This document shows, one piece after another, positions 53,294 through 63,603 of a DNA stretch of 64,000 bases; the stretch's first letter is position 1; each line of letters starts with the position of its first letter. This stretch comes from M3007 sp046329435 (GTDB lineage: Bacteria > Bacteroidota > Bacteroidia > Chitinophagales > Saprospiraceae). The stretch is from positions 532,389 through 596,388 of the forward strand of contig JAXLUR010000004.1 of NCBI GenBank assembly GCA_046329435.1. The letters run 5' to 3'. Below the pieces are notes generated by a model. That model was not told where the DNA came from and ran no database searches. It worked only from the letters and a program-made list of their open reading frames with translations. A program made the position numbers and the translations under genes.

Positions 53294-56200
53294 CGTGATG
53301 ACCTGTTGTACCGTGTCGTGCAGCCGTTCAGTACCGTCACCGTGTAGGTCGTGGTGCCGAGGCGACGTATCGCGGCCGTCTCCGTGTGCTCCACAGGTAG
53401 GTGCCGCCGCCAGAGGCCGTCAGCGTTGCGGAGGAGCCCGCGCAGATGTGCCTCGTTATTGTGTGCCGAGGTTTCCGTCACGCGATGGCGCCGGTCGGAT
53501 CACGTGATACCTGTGTACCGTGGTGTGCACCGTTCAGTACCGTCACCGTGTAGGTCGTGGTGTCGTCGGCTGACCGTAATCGCGGCCGTCGTTCCGTTGT
53601 GCTCCACGGTAGGTGCCGCCGCCAGGCCGTCCAGCGTGCGAGGGCCGCGAATGTGCCGTCGTTATTGTGTCCGAGGTTCCGTCACGATGGGCCGTGGAGC
53701 GGATTCACCGTGATGACCTGTGTACCGTGTCGTGCACCGTTCAGTCCGTCACCGTGTAGGTCGTGGTGTCGTCGGGCTGACCGTATCGCGGCGTCGTTCC
53801 GTGGCTCCCAGTAGGTGCCGCCGCCGAGCCGTCAGCGTGCGAGGCCGCGCAGATGTGCCGTCGTTTTGGTGTGCCAGGGTTTCCGTCACGCATGCGCCGG
53901 TCGGAGGTTCACCGTGATACCTGTGTACCGTGTGTGCACGTTCAAAGTACCGTCACCGTGTAGGTCGTGGTGGCGTAGGCGATACGGTAATCGCGGCCGT
54001 CGTCTCCGTGTGCTCCACAGGTAGTGCCGCCGCCTGCCTCAGCGTGCGAAGCCCGGCAGATGTGCCGTCGTTATTGTGTACCCGAGTCCGTCACGCGATG
54101 GCGCCGGTCGGACGGTTCACCGTGATGACCTGCTGTACCGTGGTCGTGCAACCGTTCAGGGTTACCGTCACCGGTAGGTCGTGGTGCTCGTCGGGCTGAC
54201 CGTATCGCGGCGTCGTTCCGTGTGCTCCACAGGTAGGTGCCGCCGCCGAGCCGTCGCGTAGCAGAGGAGCCGCGCAGATGTGCCGTCGTTTTGGTGTGCC
54301 GAGGTTTCCGTCACGCGATGGCGCCGGTCGGGGGTTCACCGTGATGACCTGTGTACCGTGTGTGCACCGTTCAGTCACCGTCACCGTGTAGGTCGTGGTG
54401 GCGTAGGCGATGTTCGCGGCCGTCGTTCCGTGTGCTCCACAGGTAGTGCCGCCCCGGGCCGTCAGCGTTGCGAAGCCCGCGCAGTGTGCCTCGTTTTGTG
54501 GTCCCGAGTTTCCGCACCGAATCGAGCGTCGGAGCGGTTCACCGTGATGACAAACGTGCAAATTCGAACAACCATTGCCATCGTGTAGGAATACGTGATC
54601 GTATTCGGCCCGATTGCTGCCGCTGCCGGGTTGAATGTGTTCGGCTGACACCCGCGCCCGATAGTTACCGCCAGCAGGCGTACCGCCGCTCAGGGCAAAA
54701 GGTGTCGCATCCACACACTGCAAATCGGCCGGACAAGTTACTGTGATCGGGTTAGCACCATTGCCGGGGTGGTGTTAACCGTTAACATGCACATCTCGCC
54801 GGTCGTGGCCTCGATGGGCGCAGGCGAACCGGTGATGGCGATGTTCGTATTAACCGAATTGGTCAATACCTTGAACGTCAGGGTTATCAAAGTCGCCGTC
54901 GGGCAGGCATACGTAAACCGGAGAATCCCCAGGAATATGTCAGGTTACCCATCGCCGGCGCGACGTTGATTGAAGGCGGGGTCGCACCGATCGTGACAGG
55001 CGTATTGGACAAATATTGCAATTGCGATGGGTTCCAGTTGGGGAGTATTGCAAAGTAGCCATCTCACTGAACCCGCTGCGAGGCCACGTAACCGTTATCC
55101 ATCGCCGCAAGTGGCGCTCGCCGGCGCATTCACCCCAGTTCGCGCGGCAAGGCGCCGTAGGTCCCGTCATCTGGTCGCTGGCCGGACATGGGCCATTGCT
55201 GGTCAGGGTAAGCGTAATGGCAAGGTGTTGCCGCTCGGCGGAGTATAGAAGGCCGTGGGACTGTCGGGTTGGGGAACTGGGAGAACGAACCACCCGCGCC
55301 GCCGTCGGACCAGGTGCCACCCGTGGCGCCCGACCTGCCGTTGAGGTAAATCACCCGTCCCACAGGTGCTTTGTCGGGACCGGCATTGGCGCCCTCCGTC
55401 GGTTAACTGTTACTACGCAGAAGTTGTAGAAGAACAACCCAAATCTGTTACCGTCACCGTGAGGTCGTGGTGCTCGTCGGGCTGACCGTGATGGCGCGTC
55501 GTTTCCGTCGTGCTCCACAGGTAGGTGCTGCCACGGAAGCCGTCAGCAGCGTGTTTTCCCGATGCAAATACCGAGGTCGCCGCTGATCATGGCGGCGGGC
55601 AGCGGATTCCGGTAATTACCACCTGCGTATTCGACTGGCGTGCCGTCGTCACCGTTACCGTGTAGGTCGTGGTCGCCGTCGCCACTGTGATAGCACCGTC
55701 GTTTCCGTCGTGTTCCACAGGTAGGTCGTGCCACCCGAGGCAGTCAGCGTTACCGAGCGCCCGTACAGATGGTGCCGTCGTTGTTGGCCCACCCGAAGTT
55801 TCCGATACGGCGACCGAGCGTAGGCGTCGGTTGACGAGTACGGTGGCTGTGGCCGGCGTACCGAGGCGCTTGGCCGTTGCGGAATGCTGAACGTCACCGT
55901 CACCGGCGCATTGGTCGTATTGGTCAGCGTTCCGGCAATCATGTTGCCTATGCCGGCGCTCCCGATTCCTGTCACCGTGCCCACATTGTCGCGGGTCCAG
56001 TCGAATGTCGCTCCTGCACATTACTGGTCGAGGTGATGGTCGTAGCATCGCCCGAGCAGATCGTTTGCCCGGCTCGGAAGGGCGTCGGGTAACGGATTCA
56101 CCGTTACGCTCGCGGTAATCGGTAACGCCGTTGGCCACGGGCGTGATCGTGCAAGGTCACCGTGATGTAGGTCGTGCCCGTCACCGCGCCCGTGAATCGG

Positions 56201-56374
56201 CGCGTTCGTGGTATTGAACAGATTACCGCAAACGTCTTGATACCGGCGCCACTCGCCGGAATACCCGTTGCTCACGGCCGTCGTCATATACCCGTGTTGT
56301 CGCGGGTCCATTCAAAGTTCGCCCCGTTGACACTGCTGGTCAGAAGCATTGTTTAATGGTATTGATGGAAGCAC
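52998..56374 (-). pseudogene. Indel-rich duplicated segment inside gene D
   Basis: No long frame, but pieces of PKD, cohesin-like and Ig-like modules are readable in all minus frames. Bases 54541-56370 match 50926-52770 closely with scattered one- to few-base losses. Bases 53000-54540 hold about seven Ig-like units whose anchors are only 202-219 bp apart, against 240 bp in intact units. Both ends join half-modules. Confidence 0.8.
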
Positions 56375-59300
56375 ACCACCTGATCGGCCGGATCGGCTAC
56401 CGTTGGCGTGGGGTTGACCGTGATCGTGAAGGTTTGCGAAGCGCCCGTGCAACCGTTGGCTACCGGCGTCACCGTGATCGTGGCCACCACTGGCGTCGTG
56501 CCCGTGTTCGTCGCCGTGAAGGCGGCGATGTCGCCACTGCCAGAGGCGCCAAGGCCGATGCTGACATCGTCGTTCGTCCAGTTGTAGGTCGTGCCCGTCA
56601 CCGCGCCCGTGAAGCTCACGGCCGTCGTCAGGGCATTGTTGCACACCACCTGATCAGCCGGGTCGGCTACCGTTGGGGTCGGGTTCACCGTGATCGTGAA
56701 GGATTGCGGATCGCCGTAGCAGGTCACACCCGCATTGGTATAGGAAGGCGTCACCGTGATGGTGGCCACCACCGGCGTCGTGCCCGTGTTCGTCGCCATA
56801 AAGGCGGCGATGTTGCCGCTGCCCGAAGCAGCCAGGCCGATGCTGATATTGTCATTCGTCCAGTTGTACACCGTGCCCGGCACTGCCCCGGTGAAATTCA
56901 CGGCCGTCGTCATGGCGCCGTTGCACACGACCTGGTTGGCCGGGTCGTCCACCGTCGGACGCGGGTTCACCGTGATGACAAACGTGCAGGAGTTTGAACA
57001 GCCGTTGCCGTCGGTGTACGAATATGTGATCGTATTCGGACCGATTGCCGCGGCAGCCGGGTTGAAATTATTCGAACTGACGCCGGGGCCCGAATAGGTA
57101 CCGCCCGGAGGCGTGCCGCCGCTCAGGGCGAAGGGCGCCGCATCGACACAAACGGCGAAATCTGCCGGGCAGGTGACCGTGATCGGGTTGAGCGCCACCG
57201 TGGCCGGCGTGGTATTCACCGTCAGATCGCAAAGCTCATTGGTTGTGGCCTCGATGGCCGTAGGCGTACCGGTAATGGCAACGGTCGTATTGACCGAATT
57301 GGTCAGCGCCTTGAAGCTGAGGGTCAGGATAGTCGTGCCGTCGGGCAGGTTTTCGCCTTCGAAGCCCATGTTATCCGCCCAGGAATACGTCAATTTACCC
57401 GTGGCCGGCGTAACGACAACCGAGGGCGCGGCCCCGCCGATCGATACGGGCGTATAGGACTGGTATTGCAATTGCGTCTGGTTCCAGTTGACGGAGTATT
57501 GCAGCGACGCCATCTCGCTAAACCCGCTGTTGGCCACCACGGTAACGGTAATAACATCGCCGCAGGTGGCGCTGGCCGGGGCATTTACCGAAAGGGCAAG
57601 CGGCGGCAGCGTGCCGTACGTCACCGTCATCTGATCGCTGGCCGGGCAGGCGCCGTTGCTGGTCAGGGTAAGGGTAATGGGCAAGGTGTTGCCGCTCGGC
57701 GGGTAGTAGAATGCTACCGGACTGGTCGGGTTGGGGTACTGAATGAATGAACCACCCGCACCGCCGTCGGACCAGGTGCCGCCCGTGGCGCCACCCGATA
57801 CGCTGCCGTTGATATAAATTACCCCGTCCACACAGGAATTCTGGTCGGGACCGGCGTTGACAATCTCGGCCGGCTGCACCGTCACCACGGCAGAGGTCGT
57901 GGACGAACAGCCCGAATTGGTCACTGTAACCGTATAGGTCGTATTGGACGTCGGCGAAACCGTGATGGCCGACGTCGTTTCCGTTGTGCTCCACAGGTAG
58001 GTGCCGCCGCCGGAAGCGGTCAGCGTGGTGCTTTCCCCGGGGCAAATGTTGAGGTCGCCGCTGATCATGGCATTGGGCAGGGGCGTCACCGTTACCACGG
58101 CAACAGCCGTGTTGGTGCAGCCGCCTGTGCCCGTCACCGTGACCGTGTAGGTGGTCGTGGAAGAAGGCGAAACGGTGATGGCCGACGTCGTGGCGCCGCC
58201 GGGGCTCCACAGATACGACGTGCCGCCGGATGCCGTCAGGGTGGTGTTTTCACCCTGGCAAATGTCGAGGTCGCCGCTGATCGCCACGGAAATAGGCGTC
58301 AGGCTGATGGCCGACGCGTTGTTCTGCGTATTGACCGTCAGGAAGCAATATTCGTTGTTGGTCGCCTCGATGCCCGTGGGCGTACCAGTGATGTTGACGC
58401 CCACCGTGCCCGAACTTTGCAATACTTTCAGGGTAATGGTCATCAGGGTACTGCCGTCGGGCAGGTCTTCGCCGTTGGGCGCCGTGCCGTCGAACCAGGC
58501 ATAGGTGATCTGGCCGGAAGCCACCGAGAAAGTACCCACGCCGGACGCATCGCCGCCGACAGAGGGGTTCGTATGGCTCACGTATTGCAGCTTCGCGGGG
58601 TCCCAGTTGACGCTGAACTGGTCGGAAGCAATATCATCGAAACCATCTTCCGCCTTGATCGTGATCGTGATGTTCTGACCGCAGGTGGCACTCGCCGGGC
58701 CGTTGGCTGAAAGCACAAGCGGCGCGGGCGCGGCAAAGGTCAGGGTCAGGTTGTCGCTGGCCGGACAGGGTCCGTTGGTCGTCAGCGTGATCGTGATCGG
58801 CGAGGAATAGTTGAACGGCGGGGTGTAAAACGTGGACAGGGCCGTGGCGTTCGAGAACGAACCGCCCACGCCGCCGTCGGACCAGGTGGAACTGCTTGCG
58901 CCGCCGCCGATCGAGCCGTTGAGCTGGATAGTGCCGTTGACGCAGGTCGATTCATCAGGACCGGCGTTCGCCGTAAAGGTGGCGGGCGTGCTGCCCACCG
59001 TCACCGACACCGCCGCGCTTTCGCAGTTGTTGGCGTCTTTGACTTTCACCTGATACGTGCCGGCCGCCAGGCCGGTAAAGGTGGCCGTCGCCACATAGTT
59101 CGTGCCGTTGTCGATCGAATACTGGTAGGGCGCCATGCCGCCAGTCACACCCGTGATGGCGATCTGACCGTCGCTGTTGCTGCCGCAAGCGTTGGTCGGC
59201 GTGGCGGTAAAGGTGATCGTCGGGCAGTTGGTGCCTGTGCCCTGAATGCTGAAATTATACGGATTCTCGTCGGTATCGTCGTTGGCGACAATCACCGTGG

Positions 59301-62300
59301 CCGTGCGCAAGCCGGTCGCCGAGGGATCGAAGACAATGGTAAAGGTGGTCGAACTGTTGGCCGGCACCGTGGAAGCAGGCGATACCGTTACGTTGAAATC
59401 AGCCGCATCCACCCCGCTGACGAGCACCAGGGGCGAACCGTTGAGCGCGAGCGGGCAGCTCAGGCTCGTATTTTTTACGGTAAATGTGCGCGTGACCATT
59501 CCGCCCGTCACCAGCGCGTTGCCGAAATCGGTGTTGTCGCTGACGCTCGGCATCAGGTCGTTGTCGGCAATCGGATTGCCGTTGCCCTCGATGCCAATTT
59601 CGCCGTTGCCGACCGTCAAAGTGGCGTTGCTGCTCACTGCCGTGCAGGGGCCTGCGCCATCGGGATCACTGGTCGTCCAGGTCAGGGTCACCGTGCCGCC
59701 CACTTCGCCCGCTGTGGGCGTGTAGGTCGTGCTCGTGCTGGTGGCGCTGGCAAACATACCCGCGCCGCCGCTCCACGTGCCCGAACCGCTGGCCGTCGCC
59801 GTGATGGCTACCGGGTTGGCGCCGCAGACGAAATAGGGGCCGCCGGCATTGGCCGTGGCGGGGGCGGTAAACGTCAGGGTAACGCTGCTGACCTTGTCAG
59901 CGCAGGGCGGGTTGCTGATCGTCCAGCGCAGGACGTATATGCCTGTGCCGCCGGCAGGAGTAAAGGTCGCCGCAGGGTCGTTGACGTCGCTGAACTGGCT
60001 CGCCAACAAACTCGGGCCGCTGAACACCGACCAGGTTCCCGTGCCGTTTGCGGGCGTATTGGCCGCGAGCGTGGCCGGCGCAGTGCCGCAGAACGCCTGG
60101 TCGGAGCCGGCGTTCGAGTTGGACGGCTCGGCAACGACCGTGACGGTCATGTTATCCGAAGAAGCCGGACAAGGCGCGTTGCTGATGGTCCAGGTAAGCG
60201 TATAGACGCCCGCCCCGCCGTCAGGGGTGAAGGTGGCGCCGGGGTCGGTGGCGCTGCTGAACTGGGAGAGGTTGGCCGAAGGCCCGCTCACCGTCCAGGC
60301 GCCCGTGCCCGTCACGGGCGTATTGGCCGCGAGGGTCACCGAGGGCGTGGTAGAGCAGATGGTCTGGTTCGGGCCCGCATCGGCCGTCGTGGGCGGGTTG
60401 GATACCGTCACCGTGGCCGAGCCCGACACCGTGGCCGTGCAGCCATCGTTGTTGGTCACCGACGTGAGGGTGTAAACGGTGGTGCTGCCCGGACTGACCG
60501 GGATGGGGTCGGCGTTGTTGTAACTGTTGACCGTGCCGCCGCTGTACACCACCGTGTAGGGGCCCGTGCCGCCGCTGATGGCGACGGAAAGGTTGGTCGA
60601 GCCGCCCGCGCAGATGCTGGCGTCGCCCGAGAGCACCGCCGTGTAGCTGGGACAGCTGTTGCCCATCTGGAAACCGCTGAACGCCGTCAGGCCCGTCATT
60701 TTGGCGCTGGTGGCCGTCTGGTTCGAGGTGCTCGGGTAGGTCCAGTTCGGGGCGTTGTATTTGCCGCCCTGGCCGGTCGCGAAGACGTAGCCCGCGTCGT
60801 TGTCGCCCGAGACCCAGTTGAAAGTGGCGTCGTAGGCGACCGTGCCCAGGCCGGAACTGACCGTGAAGTCCCAGTAGCGATTGACGGTTTTATTGGCAAT
60901 AAAGGTGGACGTGCCGAGGTTGGGGTGGTCGCCGTCGGCGGTAAAGCCGGTCAGGTCGCCGGCCGTTGTGGAAGCCCCGAAATCGATGCTCACCGGGGCG
61001 TACACCGAGGCCGTACCGATCGGATAGGCGTAGGTATTGGCGCCGGCGGCGATGGCGCGGCGGAGGTTGCCGGCAACATAGCTGGCGCTGCTTCCGCCGG
61101 AGATACTTCCCGTGGCATTGCTCATAATGGTTACGAGTTTGCCATTGGTAGAGCCGTCGATCTGGCCGTTGGTAAGCGTAAGAATCTGGTCAACGATGAT
61201 ATCGTCGGCCAAAATCAGCGTACCGGAAGACTTGTCGATAACCAGGTAATGAAAAAATTGCCCGCCGGTAGCCGAAAGGGTTTGGTTGCCCGAGCTGCCG
61301 TCGAAAAAGACCGCGCGGAGGTTCGGGAAAAAGGTACCCGTGGTGCGGGTCCAGTTGCCCGCAATTTTCAAATCGCCGCCCGCGACGTTAGAGAGGGCAA
61401 ACGAGCCCGGCAAATCGAGATTACCCAACATGCGCCGGTATTGAGTGCTGAACCCGAATAAGAGGGTTGTACCGCTTGCAACCTGTACGTGGTGGGGAAC
61501 CCCAACGCCGGAAGCCAGATTGCTCGTCCATTCCGAGCCGGCCGTGTAATTACCGCCAGAGTTGTATTTCAACGTCGAACCGGCAGCATAAGTGGGCGGA
61601 TTGGCGCTGACAAAACCGCCGGACACTATTTCAAGGGTTCCATTGATCGTCGAGATGCCCGAGGCCGCGAAATTCATGCCCTTGGCGAGCTGCACCGTAA
61701 CGTCGCTGCTGAAACTGAGCGTGCCAGGGTTGGTCACTGTGACATCGGCCGTCGTGACGGCAAAAATACCGCCCGCCGGACTACTGGTAATTGCCCGCGC
61801 ACCCGACGACAAACTCAGGTTGCCGCCGCCGCTCAGGGTAATATTACGGTTGGCCAGGTTGATATTGCTCGCAGCAGAAGACGACAGGGTGAGGCCACCG
61901 GGTGAGTTGACTGTTATATTGGTCGAAGCGCCGAGGGTAAGGGTGGCGCTGTTTTGGATCAGCAGGTAATTGAAGGTTTCCGTGCCGCCGCCGGTGATCG
62001 TAACGGTCTGGGCGCCGCTACCGTTGAAAAATACCGCGCGGTTGTTGGGCGTAAAGGTGGCGGACGCGGCACGGGTCCAGTCGCCGGTGAGGTACAGGTC
62101 GCCGCTGGTAACATTCAGGTTGAGCGCGCCGCTATTGATGTTCAGGTTGCCGGCGATACCCCGGTTGCTGTTGGGCATGTTGACCGTTGTGCTGTTCTGG
62201 ATGGTCACGTTGGCCGGTACGCCCAGGCCGGGCATGGTGGCGTTGCCGGTCCATTCGGTACCGACGCCATAGCTTCCGCCGGTGTTGTACACGAGTGTGG

Positions 62301-63603
62301 AGCCGGCAGCGTAGGTCGGAGCATTGGTGGAAACAAAACCGCCGGAGTTGATCTGGAGGGTGCCGTTGATGGCGACGACGCCGTTGTTGGCGAGGTTATG
62401 GGCAATATTCAGCGTACCGTCGACTGTAAGATCGTTGCCCGTGCCGTCGTTGACGGTCAGGGTCTGGCTGGCATTGGTGGTCAGGGTAGCGCCCGATTCC
62501 ACCGTGATCTGGTCGATGGTGACCGGGGCTGTGACGGTGACGGTGTGGGTGTTTTTGATGGTGATAGTGCCAACAGTTGACGATGGAGCCATAGTAGCCG
62601 GCACCCATGTTGTACCTGCAATATTCCACTCCCAAGTATTTATATCGTTGAAATTTCCACTTTGTTTACTCCTGTAATCACCTGTTGATGGGTCATTTGT
62701 TGTAAATGCGTTGGAATATTCGATGTCATCTATATAAAGATATGCAGAGTTTGAAGCACTTGATTCTCCAAAAAAACCAATTCCTGCCAAACTTGTTCCT
62801 GTACCTACTCCGGCAGTAGGCCACCCACCACTAGGTGATCTTTTTACACCATCTACCCATAAATCCCAAGAGCCGCTATTCAAACTATTGGAGCCATTTC
62901 TATTATAAGTAGTGCTACTTGCTGCATTGTTAGCATAGATTTCAATTGTCTGATCTGCATCTTTTGTAAAGCCAGATGATGTTATTGTACTAAATCCAGA
63001 ACTAGTTCTTCTTTCTACAGCTGAGATCGCTCCACTTGCATATGTAATCCTAATATTGGTAAGTTGACTTGCATAACTATTATAGCTATTATTATCTTGA
63101 TATGGAGTAGAGGCAGCTCCACTACCAAGGCTAAAAACTAATTCGCCGCTACCAGCTGAAGTAGTACGGATTTTAGCTTTCAAATATGAAGTAGTAGAAG
63201 CCCCTGTCCACCCATAAATTGTAAACTTGTTTGTTGAGCCTCCAGTAGCTGCATTCAGTTGGGTTTCTGTTGCATTTCCAAGAGAAGTTCCGGGATTAGC
63301 GAGTACCAAAGATCCCCCTTGTGAGCCAATCCGCACCCTGTATGTCCCCCCACCAGATGGAGTTCCTGTAAAAAAGGTTGTATTCCCGGAACCAGAATTA
63401 GAGTTATTCGCCGTTCCGGTACCTGTACCAAAATCATATGTCCAAGGCTGCCCCCACACTCCCCCACTCCACCCCATCAACATCAGGGTCATCAGGGCGG
63501 GCAGTAAAATCGAACGGGAAACGCGCGTACCCTCCGGGGTGGCGGAGAGGCTGAGGGTGGAGGGGTTTCCGGATATGCGCATCGAGGGTAAGTAACTTTT
63601 CAT
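56353..63603 (-). CDS. Gene D fragment 1: LamG-like, beta-strand repeats, Ig/PKD and cohesin-like modules
   Basis: 2,416 residues. After the signal peptide, residues about 50-310 resemble a LamG-type jelly roll (WTYDFGTGTGTANNS, GSWDLWVDGVKRSP, SAYLYIDDIEYSNAF) encoded in unusually AT-rich DNA. Residues about 330-900 are repetitive beta-strand sequence (GTLQINSGGFVSTNAPTYAA, GDLYLTGDWTRAA, NRAVFFNGSG). Then PKD/Ig-like units (ADAGPNQTICS), a choice-of-anchor D-like domain (DFGNALVTGGMVTRTFTVKN), one SprB-like repeat (GGMAPYQYSIDNG), cohesin-like modules at 58290-58710 and 57220-57600, Ig-like units and two or more NPTPTVADPADQVVC modules. The genuine sequence ends near 56374; the last residues (FHQYH) follow a chimeric junction. 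Role: probably adhesion or scaffolding on the cell surface. Confidence 0.9.
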   Translation of the reverse strand: MKSYLPSMRISGNPSTLSLSATPEGTRVSRSILLPALMTLMLMGWSGGVWGQPWTYDFGTGTGTANNSNSGSGNTTFFTGTPSGGGTYRVRIGSQGGSLVLANPGTSLGNATETQLNAATGGSTNKFTIYGWTGASTTSYLKAKIRTTSAGSGELVFSLGSGAASTPYQDNNSYNSYASQLTNIRITYASGAISAVERRTSSGFSTITSSGFTKDADQTIEIYANNAASSTTYNRNGSNSLNSGSWDLWVDGVKRSPSGGWPTAGVGTGTSLAGIGFFGESSASNSAYLYIDDIEYSNAFTTNDPSTGDYRSKQSGNFNDINTWEWNIAGTTWVPATMAPSSTVGTITIKNTHTVTVTAPVTIDQITVESGATLTTNASQTLTVNDGTGNDLTVDGTLNIAHNLANNGVVAINGTLQINSGGFVSTNAPTYAAGSTLVYNTGGSYGVGTEWTGNATMPGLGVPANVTIQNSTTVNMPNSNRGIAGNLNINSGALNLNVTSGDLYLTGDWTRAASATFTPNNRAVFFNGSGAQTVTITGGGTETFNYLLIQNSATLTLGASTNITVNSPGGLTLSSSAASNINLANRNITLSGGGNLSLSSGARAITSSPAGGIFAVTTADVTVTNPGTLSFSSDVTVQLAKGMNFAASGISTINGTLEIVSGGFVSANPPTYAAGSTLKYNSGGNYTAGSEWTSNLASGVGVPHHVQVASGTTLLFGFSTQYRRMLGNLDLPGSFALSNVAGGDLKIAGNWTRTTGTFFPNLRAVFFDGSSGNQTLSATGGQFFHYLVIDKSSGTLILADDIIVDQILTLTNGQIDGSTNGKLVTIMSNATGSISGGSSASYVAGNLRRAIAAGANTYAYPIGTASVYAPVSIDFGASTTAGDLTGFTADGDHPNLGTSTFIANKTVNRYWDFTVSSGLGTVAYDATFNWVSGDNDAGYVFATGQGGKYNAPNWTYPSTSNQTATSAKMTGLTAFSGFQMGNSCPSYTAVLSGDASICAGGSTNLSVAISGGTGPYTVVYSGGTVNSYNNADPIPVSPGSTTVYTLTSVTNNDGCTATVSGSATVTVSNPPTTADAGPNQTICSTTPSVTLAANTPVTGTGAWTVSGPSANLSQFSSATDPGATFTPDGGAGVYTLTWTISNAPCPASSDNMTVTVVAEPSNSNAGSDQAFCGTAPATLAANTPANGTGTWSVFSGPSLLASQFSDVNDPAATFTPAGGTGIYVLRWTISNPPCADKVSSVTLTFTAPATANAGGPYFVCGANPVAITATASGSGTWSGGAGMFASATSTSTTYTPTAGEVGGTVTLTWTTSDPDGAGPCTAVSSNATLTVGNGEIGIEGNGNPIADNDLMPSVSDNTDFGNALVTGGMVTRTFTVKNTSLSCPLALNGSPLVLVSGVDAADFNVTVSPASTVPANSSTTFTIVFDPSATGLRTATVIVANDDTDENPYNFSIQGTGTNCPTITFTATPTNACGSNSDGQIAITGVTGGMAPYQYSIDNGTNYVATATFTGLAAGTYQVKVKDANNCESAAVSVTVGSTPATFTANAGPDESTCVNGTIQLNGSIGGGASSSTWSDGGVGGSFSNATALSTFYTPPFNYSSPITITLTTNGPCPASDNLTLTFAAPAPLVLSANGPASATCGQNITITIKAEDGFDDIASDQFSVNWDPAKLQYVSHTNPSVGGDASGVGTFSVASGQITYAWFDGTAPNGEDLPDGSTLMTITLKVLQSSGTVGVNITGTPTGIEATNNEYCFLTVNTQNNASAISLTPISVAISGDLDICQGENTTLTASGGTSYLWSPGGATTSAITVSPSSTTTYTVTVTGTGGCTNTAVAVVTVTPLPNAMISGDLNICPGESTTLTASGGGTYLWSTTETTSAITVSPTSNTTYTVTVTNSGCSSTTSAVVTVQPAEIVNAGPDQNSCVDGVIYINGSVSGGATGGTWSDGGAGGSFIQYPNPTSPVAFYYPPSGNTLPITLTLTSNGACPASDQMTVTYGTLPPLALSVNAPASATCGDVITVTVVANSGFSEMASLQYSVNWNQTQLQYQSYTPVSIGGAAPSVVVTPATGKLTYSWADNMGFEGENLPDGTTILTLSFKALTNSVNTTVAITGTPTAIEATTNELCDLTVNTTPATVALNPITVTCPADFAVCVDAAPFALSGGTPPGGTYSGPGVSSNNFNPAAAAIGPNTITYSYTDGNGCSNSCTFVITVNPRPTVDDPANQVVCNGAMTTAVNFTGAVPGTVYNWTNDNISIGLAASGSGNIAAFMATNTGTTPVVATITVTPSYTNAGVTCYGDPQSFTITVNPTPTVADPADQVVCNNALTTAVSFTGAVTGTTYNWTNDDVSIGLGASGSGDIAAFTATNTGTTPVVATITVTPVANGCTGASQTFTITVNPTPTVADPADQVVCFHQYH
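62590..63440 (-). other. AT-rich patch in the 5' part of gene D
   Basis: Base composition changes sharply from the GC-rich repeats (before 62590) to AT-rich sequence with many A/T third positions, then back to GC-rich at the signal-peptide end (after 63440). It matches the limits of the LamG-like domain. Confidence 0.75.

Larger units (their letters stand above)
49163..63603 (-). other. Reconstructed giant gene D (LamG-like, beta repeats, Ig/PKD, cohesin-like, dockerin-like, T9SS)
   Basis: Start at 63603 with signal peptide LLPALMTLMLMGWSGGVWGQ; stop at 49163. As written it spans about 4,800 codons, but bases 52998-56374 are an indel-rich near-copy of nearby sequence that splits one domain. 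Without that segment the gene is close to 3,700 codons. The outer parts are cleanly open and end in a T9SS domain, so one secreted protein is likely. Confidence 0.78.
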
